Shown: positions 30,164 to 39,523 of the stretch, piece after piece | Position numbering within the stretch: the stretch's first letter is position 1 | How the letters are laid out: each line of letters begins with the position of its first letter | Assembly (NCBI RefSeq): GCF_003012775.1 | Contig: NZ_PXYG01000001.1 | Coordinates: forward strand, 930,001-994,000 | DNA from: Zobellella endophytica | GTDB lineage: Bacteria; Pseudomonadota; Gammaproteobacteria; Enterobacterales; Aeromonadaceae | Direction: 5' to 3' | DNA: 64,000 bases | Notes under the pieces: generated by a model | Told to the model about the DNA's origin: nothing | The model's input: only the letters and a program-made list of their open reading frames with translations | The model's database searches: none | Made by a program: the position numbers and the translations under genes

Positions 30164-32368
30164 ATGCTTAAACATGCCTTAACCAAGTTTTTTCAGTATT
30201 ACATTAATTTTTTCCATCTTGTATTTCGCAATACATTCAAATACATTCAGTTTACCGAGCTGAGCCAACCTGACTTTTACGAAAGAATCTATCCTCTAAA
30301 AAAAGCATTTACGCCAACTGGTTGGTTTATCTGTGAAATCACAGCCAAAGGATCATTCCCCTGCACTACGGCCACAATTACGGCTCACGATAGAGCCTTG
30401 ACTCTTCACAAAAAAATCAACTTGGAAAAATGTAAAACAGCTAAACGTATTATTTACCTTCCTTTTCAGCCAGACTATCTGACTCTGAACATTGACACTC
30501 AAATGGGTAAAATAGATACTCTTGATATTTCCTTCAAGAAGGTAACCCGGGCTTTTGCAGATAAAGCCATAAATAAAAAGTTATCGTATTTTCATCGGCG
30601 CTATCAGCTTCCTTCGTCTGAATCATTGAAACTGCATGAGCGCTACGCTGCATACAGCGACGGATTCGATATGTTATCGAATCAGGTATTGAGTTACCAA
30701 CAATGGATAGAGCAGAAAGAAAATTTCTCTTTTTACCGACAGGCAGTGAGTGAATACTTGTTTCATCCCGTTATATCCATCATTCTTCCTGTCTACAACA
30801 CTCCGGTCGAACTTTTGGCCGAAGCTATTCAGTCAGTCCAGCATCAAACCTATCCCAGCTGGCAACTCTGTATAGCCGATGATGCTTCGGATCATGAAGA
30901 CACCCGACAATATTTGAAAGAGGTTGCGACCCGGGACAGCAGGATAAAGTTGATCTTCCGCGAGCACAACGGTCATATTTCCGCCGCCAGCAATTCCGCC
31001 CTGGCGTTGGCGGAGGGTGAGTTTATTGCATTTCTGGATCACGATGACCTGCTCTCGCCCCATGCGCTGACGGAAGTGGTGGCCGCCATCAATCACCACC
31101 CTACAGCCAAGCTGCTTTATTCGGATGAAGACAAGATCGATCTGGACGGAAACCGCCATCACCCGCATTTCAAGCCGGACTGGAATCCCGACCTGTTTTA
31201 TTCATGCAACTATGTATCGCACTTTGCGGTGTATCGGCGCGATATCGCCAACCAGATAAAAGGGTTGCGGGAAGGATTTGAGGGCAGCCAGGATTACGAC
31301 TTTACCCTGCGCTATATCCGGCATCTAAAGCCCTCCGATATCGTGCATATTCCAAAGGTGCTGTATCACTGGCGTGAATTACCCGGCTCGACCGCGGTGT
31401 CCCTGTCCGAAAAGGGTTATGCGCACCGGGCAGGGTTGCTGGCACTGCAGGATCATTTTTCCGGTAGCGGGGTGCGGGTTACAGACGGCCAGTCGGCTGG
31501 CAGCTATCGCCTGCTATGGCCCTTGCCGGCCAAGCCGCCGCTGGTGTCGTTGCTGATCCCCACCCGCGACACACTGCATCACCTGAAGAAGTGTGTCGAC
31601 TCCATTATCGAGAAAACGAGCTACCCCCATTACGAAATTCTCATTCTGGATAACCAGTCGGTAGAGCCGGAAACCCTCGGCTATTTTGCTTCCCTTTCCG
31701 CTCATGAGAACATCCGTATCGTCAAATATGACGCGCCCTTCAATTATTCCTCCATCAATAACTACGGTGCGGCACTGGCCCGGGGTGAAGTGCTCGCCCT
31801 TGTCAATAACGACATAGAGGTCATCAGCCCGGACTGGCTGACGGAAATGGTCAGGCACGCCGTCCGCAAGGATGTTGGCTGTGTCGGCGCCAAACTGTAT
31901 TACGGCAACGATACCATTCAGCATGCGGGTGTCATCTGCGGGCTGGGGGGGATCAACGGTGTAGCCGGCCATAGCCACAAATTTTATCCGCGGGAGCATC
32001 CCGGTTACTTCAACCGACTGTTGCTAACGCAGAATCTGTCTGCCGTGACCGCCGCCTGCCTGCTGGTCAAGAAGTCGATCTACACCCAGGTTAGTGGTCT
32101 GGACGAAGAACACCTGGCCGTGGCCTTCAATGATGTGGATTTTTGCCTGCGGGTGAAGGAAGCCGGTTACCGCAATATCTGGACTCCCTACGCCGAGTTG
32201 TATCACCACGAGTCGGTCAGCCGTGGCCACGAAGATACCCCCGAGAAGCTGGCCCGCTTCCAGGCCGAATGCGATTACATGCGCCAGCGCTGGGGAGAAC
32301 GGCTGCGAAAAGATCCCGCCTACAGTCCAAACCTCACCCTGGATCGGGAGGACTTCAGCTATGGCTAG
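30164..32368 (+). CDS. Double family 2 glycosyltransferase
   Basis: 734 residues. The first ~200 are without clear match and AT-rich at the DNA level; composition turns GC-rich near 30800, inside the first catalytic domain. GT2 domain one (about 205-440) has ISIILPVYNTP, ADDASDHED and the metal-binding FLDHDD. GT2 domain two (about 460-720) has VSLLIPTRD, LVNNDIEVI and FNDVDFCLRV, ending with YHHESVSRGHE. This order is that of tandem GT2 enzymes of O-antigen and capsule loci, often galactosyl or rhamnosyl transferases, which build a repeating disaccharide. The composition break suggests that a foreign 5' part has been joined to an older gene. Confidence 0.87.
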   Translation: MLKHALTKFFQYYINFFHLVFRNTFKYIQFTELSQPDFYERIYPLKKAFTPTGWFICEITAKGSFPCTTATITAHDRALTLHKKINLEKCKTAKRIIYLPFQPDYLTLNIDTQMGKIDTLDISFKKVTRAFADKAINKKLSYFHRRYQLPSSESLKLHERYAAYSDGFDMLSNQVLSYQQWIEQKENFSFYRQAVSEYLFHPVISIILPVYNTPVELLAEAIQSVQHQTYPSWQLCIADDASDHEDTRQYLKEVATRDSRIKLIFREHNGHISAASNSALALAEGEFIAFLDHDDLLSPHALTEVVAAINHHPTAKLLYSDEDKIDLDGNRHHPHFKPDWNPDLFYSCNYVSHFAVYRRDIANQIKGLREGFEGSQDYDFTLRYIRHLKPSDIVHIPKVLYHWRELPGSTAVSLSEKGYAHRAGLLALQDHFSGSGVRVTDGQSAGSYRLLWPLPAKPPLVSLLIPTRDTLHHLKKCVDSIIEKTSYPHYEILILDNQSVEPETLGYFASLSAHENIRIVKYDAPFNYSSINNYGAALARGEVLALVNNDIEVISPDWLTEMVRHAVRKDVGCVGAKLYYGNDTIQHAGVICGLGGINGVAGHSHKFYPREHPGYFNRLLLTQNLSAVTAACLLVKKSIYTQVSGLDEEHLAVAFNDVDFCLRVKEAGYRNIWTPYAELYHHESVSRGHEDTPEKLARFQAECDYMRQRWGERLRKDPAYSPNLTLDREDFSYG

Positions 32369-32412
32369 ATCAAAAAAGCGCCACTCGGATCACCGAAACC
32401 CGCTTGAGGCAT

Positions 32413-32515
32413 GACAAATTTGTCGTTTGTAGGGTAAGGTGCCTCTCGACCCATTCACGCCGCAGCATACTTCGCGGTATCGCATTCAATAGCCGAATGG
32501 GAACGCACCTTTTTA
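32413..32515. repeat. Possible extragenic palindromic element
   Basis: The gap between two glycosyltransferase genes holds the perfect 12-base palindrome GACAAATTTGTC (32413-32424) followed by GTAGGGTAAGGTGC and, about 60 bases later, GAACGCACC. The GTAGGGT start resembles the hairpin family at 34625. No gene is apparent in the 168-bp gap. Confidence 0.35.
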
Positions 32516-32536
32516 CTCGACCACGGCGACAATTGA

Positions 32537-33607
32537 ATGGCGGACACACCAGAGTGGCAGAAGCTACATGTTCTTTTTGTAAGCTGCTCCCGTCATAAGC
32601 AGGATTTTTATCGGGATGCATCGGCCCGATATCGTTGCTTTTTCCCCGCCGAATCACTCAACGCCGAGGGCGTATCGGCGTCGGTTGTCCATATCGAACA
32701 GTCAGTCACGCTGGATTTGGCCCCATTTGATGTCATCGTTGTCCACAGACCCACCCTGAACCTGGCTACCCGCCTGCTGCTGTGGCGCGCCGGCAGATTG
32801 AACATTCCCCTGGTCGCGGATGTGGATGATTTGCTCTTTCAGCCGGACGTGATCGATGATCTCCCCGCCGTCTGCAGTGGCGGTATGAGCAAGCGTGTGG
32901 CTAGAACGCGAGTGCTCGGTTATCAGGCGGCACTGGCACGCTTTCGGTTTATTACCTGCTCTACCCAGCCACTGCGGGATGAACTGCAGCACCTCTTCGC
33001 CGGCGCAGATATCCAGGTGATCAGCAATGCCGTGCCGCCGCGCTGGTTTGCTCCCTGGTCGCCCGGGCCCATGCCGGAACGGAAAATCATTCGATACCTG
33101 CCCGGATCCGGCAACCATGATCACGACTTTGCCATGATCAACCTGGCCCTGAGCAAACTGATGAGTGCCTTTCCCCAGGTGGAACTCGAAGTGTTCGGCC
33201 CGATCAGCCATCACTACGGCGCGCTTCCATCCCACCGGGTGCGCTTTCGGCGCGCCGTTCCTTATGAAGCGCTTCCCAAGATCATGCACGACAGCTGGGT
33301 CACGCTGGCCCCGCTGGTCGATAACCGGTTCAACCGTTGTAAGTCCGGGCTGAAGTTCTGGGAATCGGCCCTGCTGGGCGTCCCTGTCGTGGCTTCGCCC
33401 ATTCCCGATATCCGCCGCTTCGATTGTTCAGGATTGCGCTTTGCAGCCGATCTCAATCAATGGTCTGAACAACTAGGTACATTACTGGATATCCGGCAAT
33501 GGCGACAGGCACAACTATCCGCGCTGGCTACCGCCCAGGCACAATGTACCACCCGGAGCACTGCCCCTTTGTGGCATCATTTTTTGGCCAGGGTAGTTTA
33601 TGGCTGA
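32537..33607 (+). CDS. GT4-like glycosyltransferase
   Basis: 356 residues, GC-rich. A GT-B fold is suggested by the N-terminal HVLFVSCSRHK strand, DVIVVHRPT, ADVDDLLF and the middle signature IQVISNAVPPRWF. The C-terminal part has YLPGSGNHDHD, FGPISHHYGALP and KSGLKFWESALLGVPVVASP, equivalent to the E-x7-E donor site of GT4 although the second Glu is not obvious. It would add a sugar in the cytoplasm. The stop overlaps the next gene by 8 bp, so the two are probably translated together. Confidence 0.75.
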   Translation: MADTPEWQKLHVLFVSCSRHKQDFYRDASARYRCFFPAESLNAEGVSASVVHIEQSVTLDLAPFDVIVVHRPTLNLATRLLLWRAGRLNIPLVADVDDLLFQPDVIDDLPAVCSGGMSKRVARTRVLGYQAALARFRFITCSTQPLRDELQHLFAGADIQVISNAVPPRWFAPWSPGPMPERKIIRYLPGSGNHDHDFAMINLALSKLMSAFPQVELEVFGPISHHYGALPSHRVRFRRAVPYEALPKIMHDSWVTLAPLVDNRFNRCKSGLKFWESALLGVPVVASPIPDIRRFDCSGLRFAADLNQWSEQLGTLLDIRQWRQAQLSALATAQAQCTTRSTAPLWHHFLARVVYG

Positions 33608-34181
33608 TTACGCGACCATTGCCTTTGTGCCCTTCCACTGTTCCGGAGGCGATCGCCCCTGTGAACAGACCCGCTGGCAATTGGCCCAGTCGTTGTTTTG
33701 CGACTTGCTGGGCACCAACTGGCCCCAGCCCTTACTGTACCCTCGCATCCCTTCCCGCACCTGTGACTGGCAGGACTGGCGGCGCCTTACTCCCGAAGAT
33801 GTCTTCGCCCTGAACGATGTGGCGTCTCTGGCCGATGCGCCCGATCACTGGCATGCGATCGCCTGGCTGCTCAATCACCCTCAAGCCGACCAAGAGCTGG
33901 CCTGGGCCTGGTGGCAACAGCATATGGTGGCGACCTGGCTCTCCTCCCCCACCGTACACGACTGGTGTGCACAACAGGATACGGTGTGCCTGCCAGCCCT
34001 TTCCGGGCAGATTTACCACTGTGTCACCATTCCCGGGCTGCTACAGTCCCGTGCCGCCGAGCGCCGTCGCCGTTTCCGCAAGCTGCATAAGCTGTTGCGG
34101 GATCCCAAGCGGTTCATGCGCGATTCCCGTCACCCGACCATAAAAAAGATCGGACAATACATTTCCCGAAACAAAAAATAA
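33600..34181 (+). CDS. Hypothetical protein with basic capsule-type C-terminal motif
   Basis: 193 residues, starting 8 bp inside the previous gene. The N-terminal 150 residues contain several Trp and Cys residues but no family I recognise. The last 40 are strongly basic and read KLHKLLRDPKRFMRDSRHP, a motif that ends or links many capsule-locus transferases. It may contact the membrane or the negatively charged polymer (inference). No signal peptide or membrane helix is seen. It appears to be the last gene of the main polysaccharide operon; an A/T-rich hairpin around 34175-34195 follows. Confidence 0.6.
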   Translation: MADYATIAFVPFHCSGGDRPCEQTRWQLAQSLFCDLLGTNWPQPLLYPRIPSRTCDWQDWRRLTPEDVFALNDVASLADAPDHWHAIAWLLNHPQADQELAWAWWQQHMVATWLSSPTVHDWCAQQDTVCLPALSGQIYHCVTIPGLLQSRAAERRRRFRKLHKLLRDPKRFMRDSRHPTIKKIGQYISRNKK

Positions 34182-34319
34182 ATCTCTTTATTTTCAGTAC
34201 TTTAATTAAAAAACAACAATGTTAACAGCCATGTTGCAGGGCAGCATACTGCCGCAGTAAACAGGTTGGAATCTGCTCTCCCGTCAGACTGTTCCCGCCT
34301 GATACATTACGAGGTAAAT

Positions 34320-34583
34320 ATGAAGCCGATTGAAATTGCAGAAAAAATCATGCAGGAAAGCCCCGATGTATTGGGTACGGTACCTGCTAATCGGGCGGCC
34401 CGCATCATTCGTGCCGCTTTCGAGCAGCTTGTTATCGAACTGCAAAACACCGACGAAGGGAAGGTCACGGTGCCCAAGCTGGGTAATTTCATCGTCCGTC
34501 GGGTCGATACAGAAAAGAACGGTGAAAAGGTTCAGGTCAAACGCATCATATTCCGCCCTGTAGCGTTAAAAACCGAAGAATAA
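34320..34583 (+). CDS. HU/IHF-like DNA-binding protein
   Basis: 87 residues from the ATG at 34320, with a GAGG site 6-9 bases upstream. Two helices (IEIAEKIMQESP; ARIIRAAFEQLVIEL) are followed by GKVTVPKLGNFIVRRV, the counterpart of the HU/IHF beta-saddle start G-x-F. RIIFRPVALK then stands where the end of the beta arm and the closing helix would be. It is a few residues shorter than classic HU (about 90), and the arm lacks the RNP tip, so DNA bending may be weaker. It stands alone between the capsule operon and a repeat array, with its own terminator. A regulator of the locus is possible but not shown. Confidence 0.55.
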   Translation: MKPIEIAEKIMQESPDVLGTVPANRAARIIRAAFEQLVIELQNTDEGKVTVPKLGNFIVRRVDTEKNGEKVQVKRIIFRPVALKTEE

Positions 34584-34593
34584 GGTTTTATGC

Positions 34594-34621
34594 AAAAGCC
34601 CGGTTCGCCGGGCTTTTGGTT
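34594..34621 (+). terminator. Rho-independent terminator of the HU-like gene
   Basis: A 10-bp stem AAAAGCCCGG / CCGGGCTTTT closes a TTCG tetraloop and ends in a short U-run, about 10 bases after the stop codon. Confidence 0.9.
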
Positions 34622-34624
34622 TGC

Positions 34625-35336
34625 GGTAGGGTCCACTTCAGTGGACCACCCGAACCTTTTGGTTTGCGGTAGGGTCCACTTCAGTGGACCACCCGAACCT
34701 TTTGGTTTGCGGTAGGGTCCACTTCAGTGGACCACTCAACCCGGTCGACTGAAGTCGACCCTACCAGCTCCATCCGCAAGGGCCACTTCAATGGACCACT
34801 CAACCCGGTCGACTGAAGTCGACCCTACCAGCTCCATCCGCAAGGGCCACTGTTGGGTCCACTTCGGTGGACCACCCGAACCTTTTGTTTGCGGTAGGGT
34901 CCACTTCATCAGTGGACCACTCAACCCGGTCGACTGAAGTCGACCCTACCAGCTCCATCCGCAAGGGCCACTGTTGGGTCCACTTCGGTGGACCACTCAA
35001 CCCGGTCGACTGAAGGGTCCACTTCAGTGGACCACTCAACCCGGTCGACTGAAGTCGACCCTACCAGCTCCATCCGCAAGGGCCACTGTTGGGTCCACTT
35101 CGGTGGACCACCCGAACCTTTTGTTTGCGGTAGGGTCCACTTCAGTGGACCACTCAACCCGGTCGACTGAAGTCGACCCTACCAGCTCCATCCGCAAGGG
35201 CCACTGTTGGGTCCACTTCGGTGGACCACTCAACCCGGTCGACTGAAGTCGACCCTACCAGCTCCATCCGCAAGGGCCACTGTTGGGTCCACTTCAGTGG
35301 ACCACTCAACCCGGTCCACTGAAGTGGACCCTACCA
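34625..35336. repeat. Array of about 20 short palindromic hairpins
   Basis: Hairpins of the type GGTCCACTTCAGTGGACC and GGTCGACTGAAGTCGACC alternate over about 710 bp, joined by a few recurrent spacers (a CCCGAACCTTTT/GGTTTGCGGTAG type and a CTACCAGCTCCATCCGCAAG type). Stems vary in a paired way (C-G against G-C at the third position), while the array keeps the same base order. One copy carries an ATC insertion in the loop (34898-34918) and one is a fusion of two units (35003-35033). The array may have grown by slippage and unequal exchange. No open frame in it is a credible gene. Confidence 0.9.
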
Positions 35337-35457
35337 GCTATTGCCGGGCTTTTGATGTCTGGAAATGTCTGCACCGTACTGAACGGTGCTTCTCATCCAA
35401 TGCCGTTGTGCTACCTTGATGCCTCCACCGCCTCCGGTATTACATGGACTATCAACC

Positions 35458-36771
35458 ATGACAACGCTCACCCTGCCCGCCAGTTCCGAGGCCATTCGTC
35501 TCTACCGCCTCGCTCAAAACAAGGTGACCCGGCAGCAAGGCGATGCCCGTTTCAAGGCCAACCAGCAATTATTGCGGGCTCGCCTCGCCCTGGTGCAAAG
35601 CTTCAGTGCCCAGTCGCTGGCCCGCCTGCTTGCGGCGCCTGCGCAACACGCCATCGACAAGGAGCATCTGCTGTGGTTCTGGTGTAACCACTTCAATGTA
35701 TTCTGGCGCAAGGGCCTGGTCGGGGCGGCCCTGCCCGATTACGTCGAGTCGGCCATCCGGCCCCATATTCTCGGCAATTTCAAAGACCTGTTATTGGCTG
35801 CCCTGAGCCATCCCGCCATGCTGGTGTACCTGGACAACCAGCGCAACGTGACCGGCAAAATCAATGAAAACCTGGCGCGCGAGCTGCTGGAGCTGCATAC
35901 CCTGGGGGTGAACGGCGGTTACAGCCAGCAAGACGTACAGCAGGTGGCGGAAGTGCTCACGGGGGTGGGGCTACGCCCGATGAAGGCCTTCAGATTGCCC
36001 CCCAGGCTGCAGCAGTTGGCAGTAATTCAGGGAGAGTTCATGTTCGATCCCCGCCGGCACAGCTTCACCACCAAAACCGTGCTGGGGCAGCGGATTTCCC
36101 CTTTGGGCTTTGACGAGATCGGGCAGCTTATCGATATTCTGGTGGCCCACCCGGCAACCGCCCGGCATATTGCCGGCAAGCTCGGTACCTTTTTGCTGGG
36201 AGACGCGCCCCCACAAGGGGCCATTACCAATGCCGCCGGTGTTTTTGCCAGCACCCATGGCGATCTGGCGCAAACCATTTCGGCGTTGCTGCCGTTCGCC
36301 CGGCAGGTAACACAACCCAGCTTCAAGGATCCACTCCGGTTTGTGCTCTCCGCCACCCGACTGCTGGCCAACGGCAATGAAATCGGCAATGTCAAACCCG
36401 TTGCCCGCTGGCTGCGTTTGCTGGGCCAGCCCCTGTTCGGCCATCAGACCCCCGATGGCTACAACCTGGTTGGTAGTGCCTGGCAAAGCGCCGGACAATT
36501 GACCCAGCGCATCGAGCTGGCCAGGGAAATGGTGCAGGTGGTGCCACGGCTGGTGAACCGGCCGGCCAACCCCAGGCAGTTGCTGGCGCGGCTTGGCCTG
36601 GAAAACACCGGGCCGCAAAGGCCCACAACCGGGTTGCCTGCGGGGCGAATCAACCTGAGTGAAAACACCCTTTCAACACTCATGTCTGCCCAGCCCCCTC
36701 CCGAACGCCTGGCCCTGCTGCTGGCCAGCCCCGAGTTCATGTTCTGGCTTCCTGGAGCACATCATGCGTAG
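35458..36771 (+). CDS. DUF1800 family protein
   Basis: About 437 residues from the ATG at 35458; in-frame ATG at 35419 and GTG at 35386 are alternatives, and none has a clear ribosome binding site. The core pattern is visible: LLWFWCNHFNVFWRK, NFKDLLLAALSHPAMLVYLDN, then KINENLARELLELHTLG and GYSQQDVQQVAEVLTGVGL. The family has no known biochemical function. DUF1800 genes are typically followed by a DUF1501 gene, as here with an 8-bp overlap. The protein lacks the long N-terminal segment of many relatives. It lies next to the RTX genes, perhaps by chance. Confidence 0.8.
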   Translation: MTTLTLPASSEAIRLYRLAQNKVTRQQGDARFKANQQLLRARLALVQSFSAQSLARLLAAPAQHAIDKEHLLWFWCNHFNVFWRKGLVGAALPDYVESAIRPHILGNFKDLLLAALSHPAMLVYLDNQRNVTGKINENLARELLELHTLGVNGGYSQQDVQQVAEVLTGVGLRPMKAFRLPPRLQQLAVIQGEFMFDPRRHSFTTKTVLGQRISPLGFDEIGQLIDILVAHPATARHIAGKLGTFLLGDAPPQGAITNAAGVFASTHGDLAQTISALLPFARQVTQPSFKDPLRFVLSATRLLANGNEIGNVKPVARWLRLLGQPLFGHQTPDGYNLVGSAWQSAGQLTQRIELAREMVQVVPRLVNRPANPRQLLARLGLENTGPQRPTTGLPAGRINLSENTLSTLMSAQPPPERLALLLASPEFMFWLPGAHHA

Positions 36772-37978
36772 GCGCGACTTTTTGAAACTGACGGCGGTCA
36801 TGGCCGCCGGCTCGCTCAGTTGGCGGCTTTGGGCCGCGCCTACCGGGGGCAGCCAAACCCGGTGCCTGGTGGTTTTTCTGCGCGGTGCCTACGACAGCCT
36901 CAATGCACTGGTGCCCTACGCCGACGACTTTTATTATCAGTCCAGGCCCAATATTGCCCTGCCCCGCCCGGATAAAAAGGATCCCCAGGCCGTCATTGCG
37001 CTGGACGCGCGCTGGGGCATGGCCGCGTCCCTGCAGGATGACCTGCACCCGCTTTATGCCGCGAAGCAATTGGCCTTTGTGCCCTTTGCGGGCACCGGTT
37101 TCGTGTCGCGCAGCCACTTCCAGGCCCAGGACTGGGTTGAATTCGGCCAGCCCGCAACGGCGCGCCCAAATTCGGACAGCGGCTTTCTGAACCGTCTGCT
37201 GCGTGAGCTGGGCGCCGGCACGGCCCCCCGGCCGGAAGCCGTGAGTTTTACCCAGACCCTGCCACCCATTTTGACGGGCACCATGCCGGTGGCGAATTCG
37301 CCGATAAGCCTGCCCCGCAGCCGGCAATTGACGCCCCATTTCGAGCAACTGGTGTTGCAGATGTACACAGGGCATGCGCTGGAACAGCAGGTCAGCGACG
37401 GTTTGGGCCTGCGCAAAGCCATTGCCAGCGAACTGGTGGAGGAGATGCAGGCGGCGTCCCGCGATGCCACCGCACCGGGCGGCTTTGCCCTGGAGGCCGG
37501 GCGCATCGGGCGGCTGCTACGCGAGCGCCCCGAGCTGAGTGTCGGCTTTATTGACGTGGGTGGCTGGGATACGCATGCCGCCCAGGGCGGGGCCAGCGGC
37601 GCCCTCAGTACCCGCTTGCAGGCGCTGTCGGCGGGGCTTGCCGAACTGGAAACCTCGCTGGGCAATGGTTGGAACAACACCGTGGTCATGGTGCTGTCGG
37701 AATTCGGCCGCACCTTCCGCGAGAATGGCAGCCGGGGCACCGACCACGGCCACGGCACCGCCATGTGGGTGCTGGGTGGCAGCATCAGCGGAGGACGAAT
37801 CGTGGGCGAGCAGGCCGACCTCGCGCCCGGCAAGCTGCATCAGGACCGCGATCTGCCGGTGCTCAACGAGTATCGTGCGGTGTTGGGTGGGCTGTTTCGC
37901 CATATGTACGGCCTGAACCCGGCCCAACTGGCACGAATTTTCCCGTCATCAACACCGGCTGATTTGGGGCTGCTGTAG
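36764..37978 (+). CDS. DUF1501 family protein with Tat-type signal
   Basis: 404 residues from the ATG at 36764, which overlaps the end of the DUF1800 gene by 8 bp and has GGAG upstream. The N-terminus MRRRDFLKLTAVMAAGSLSW is a twin-arginine type signal, so export to the periplasm is expected. Typical DUF1501 blocks follow: VVFLRGAYDSLNALVPY, GTGFVSRSHFQAQDWVE, GFIDVGGWDTHAAQGG and VMVLSEFGRTFRENGSRG. The family is related to sulfatase/alkaline-phosphatase-like folds, and GTDHGHGTAMWVLGG may provide metal ligands. The substrate is unknown. Confidence 0.85.
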   Translation: MRRRDFLKLTAVMAAGSLSWRLWAAPTGGSQTRCLVVFLRGAYDSLNALVPYADDFYYQSRPNIALPRPDKKDPQAVIALDARWGMAASLQDDLHPLYAAKQLAFVPFAGTGFVSRSHFQAQDWVEFGQPATARPNSDSGFLNRLLRELGAGTAPRPEAVSFTQTLPPILTGTMPVANSPISLPRSRQLTPHFEQLVLQMYTGHALEQQVSDGLGLRKAIASELVEEMQAASRDATAPGGFALEAGRIGRLLRERPELSVGFIDVGGWDTHAAQGGASGALSTRLQALSAGLAELETSLGNGWNNTVVMVLSEFGRTFRENGSRGTDHGHGTAMWVLGGSISGGRIVGEQADLAPGKLHQDRDLPVLNEYRAVLGGLFRHMYGLNPAQLARIFPSSTPADLGLL

Positions 37979-38023
37979 TGAGAGCGGCTATAGTTTACCG
38001 GAGCTTTCAATTGAGGACTGATC

Positions 38024-39523
38024 ATGGCCAATGCCACCGCCTTTAACACGGTAAACATGGAACAGGCATCGGTTTGGTATGGCGATGTGACCATCGCCAC
38101 CACCAACCACATTCAGGTTGCCTACGGACCTTATGTACAAAACTATTACGGCAGTTTTTCCTATTCGAGCTTCGGCCTGGCCGGCGGAGCTGTCACTTCC
38201 AGCAATTATTACGAGTTTGGTCGCAAGATTTATGAGATTAGCGGCGGCAGCTTCAGCGCCCTCACCATCGAGTCCTATCTGAACCGGGGCGATATGAATG
38301 CCCTGCTCGGTTATGTGTTTTCAGGCAATGACAGCGTCAGCGGCTCCGGCGGCCACGATTACCTGAAAGGCTTTGGTGGCACCGACAGGCTCTTTGGCAA
38401 TGGCGGCAACGATACCCTCGATGGCGGCACCGGCGCGGACACCCTGTATGGTGGTGTCGGTAACGATATCTACCTTGTCGATAATGTTGGCGAACGTGTT
38501 ATCGAGTACGCCGGTCAAGGGGTGGATATTGTTCGTGCTTCCGTGAGTTTCTCCCTCCCGGCCCAGGTGGAACATCTCCAGCTCGGTGGCTACGCCGCAT
38601 CGGGTACCGGCAATCCGCTCGATAACCGTATAACGGGTAATGCTTCCGTCAACCGGCTGTCCGGCATGGCCGGCAATGATTCGCTTTTTGGCCTGGGCGG
38701 AAACGATACCCTGCTGGGCGGTGCCGGCAACGACATCCTGCATGGGGGCACCGGCCACGATATGCTCAATGGCGGTGTCGGTGCCGATACCATGCGGGGC
38801 AACCAGGGTAATGATGTTTATGTCGTCAACAGCCACCAGGACAGGGTCATCGAGCTTGCCGGCCAGGGCAACGACACGGTAAGAGCCAGCGTCAGCCATG
38901 CGCTCACCGCGAATGTGGAAGCGCTGCTGCTCACCGGTAATAACGCGATCAACGGTCACGGCAATGCCATGGCCAATCAGATCACCGGCAATGCCGCCGG
39001 CAACCGGCTCGCCGGCCTGGGCGGTAGTGATTTGTTGAGAGGAATGGCGGGTGCCGACACGCTGCTTGGCGGCGGCGGCAACGATCGCCTCTTCGGCGGC
39101 GCGGGCAACGATCTGTTGAATGGCGGCCTCGGTACCGACGTGCTGGTGGGCGGCGACGGCGCCGATACCCTGCTGGGTGGGCCGGGCAGGGATCGGCTCA
39201 CCGGCGGTGCCGGTGCGGACAGGTTCAGGTTTGTGGCCAGGAGCGAGGGGGTGGACACCATCACCGATTTCCACTCCGGGAGCGATGTGCTCCAGGTTGT
39301 CAGCCGCAACTTCGGCAACCTGGCGACAGGCCGGCTGGCTCCCGCCCGTTTCAGCCTGGCGGGCAGTCCCTTGTCGGGCGGCAATGCCGCCTTTATCTAC
39401 AACCGCAGCACCGGGAACCTGTTTTTCGATCTTGATGGTGCCGGCACCGGTGCCGCCGTAAAAATGGCAGATCTGGGTGCGGGAACCCTGCTGAAAGCCG
39501 GTGACATTCAGGTTATTGCGTGA
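38024..39523 (+). CDS. RTX calcium-binding repeat protein
   Basis: 499 residues. An N-terminal ~105-residue part has no known domain (VNMEQASVWYGDVT). RTX nonapeptide units (GGxGNDxLx) then run from about residue 115 to 400, interrupted by spacer units of the type IYLVDNVGERVIE and NVEALLLTGNNAINGHGN. The last 90 residues carry the secretion-associated end: RFRFVARSEGVDTITDF, LQVVSRNFGNL and the final GDIQVIA. The two other RTX proteins in the window share this end, so all three probably use the ABC exporter at 45999. There is no protease or lipase motif; an extracellular calcium-folded surface protein is likely. Confidence 0.85.
   Translation: MANATAFNTVNMEQASVWYGDVTIATTNHIQVAYGPYVQNYYGSFSYSSFGLAGGAVTSSNYYEFGRKIYEISGGSFSALTIESYLNRGDMNALLGYVFSGNDSVSGSGGHDYLKGFGGTDRLFGNGGNDTLDGGTGADTLYGGVGNDIYLVDNVGERVIEYAGQGVDIVRASVSFSLPAQVEHLQLGGYAASGTGNPLDNRITGNASVNRLSGMAGNDSLFGLGGNDTLLGGAGNDILHGGTGHDMLNGGVGADTMRGNQGNDVYVVNSHQDRVIELAGQGNDTVRASVSHALTANVEALLLTGNNAINGHGNAMANQITGNAAGNRLAGLGGSDLLRGMAGADTLLGGGGNDRLFGGAGNDLLNGGLGTDVLVGGDGADTLLGGPGRDRLTGGAGADRFRFVARSEGVDTITDFHSGSDVLQVVSRNFGNLATGRLAPARFSLAGSPLSGGNAAFIYNRSTGNLFFDLDGAGTGAAVKMADLGAGTLLKAGDIQVIA

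Noticed and set aside
34625-35336. Resemblance to a CRISPR array
   Set aside because: The repeats are short self-complementary hairpins, spacing is irregular and the spacers are themselves repeated. No cas gene is in the window.
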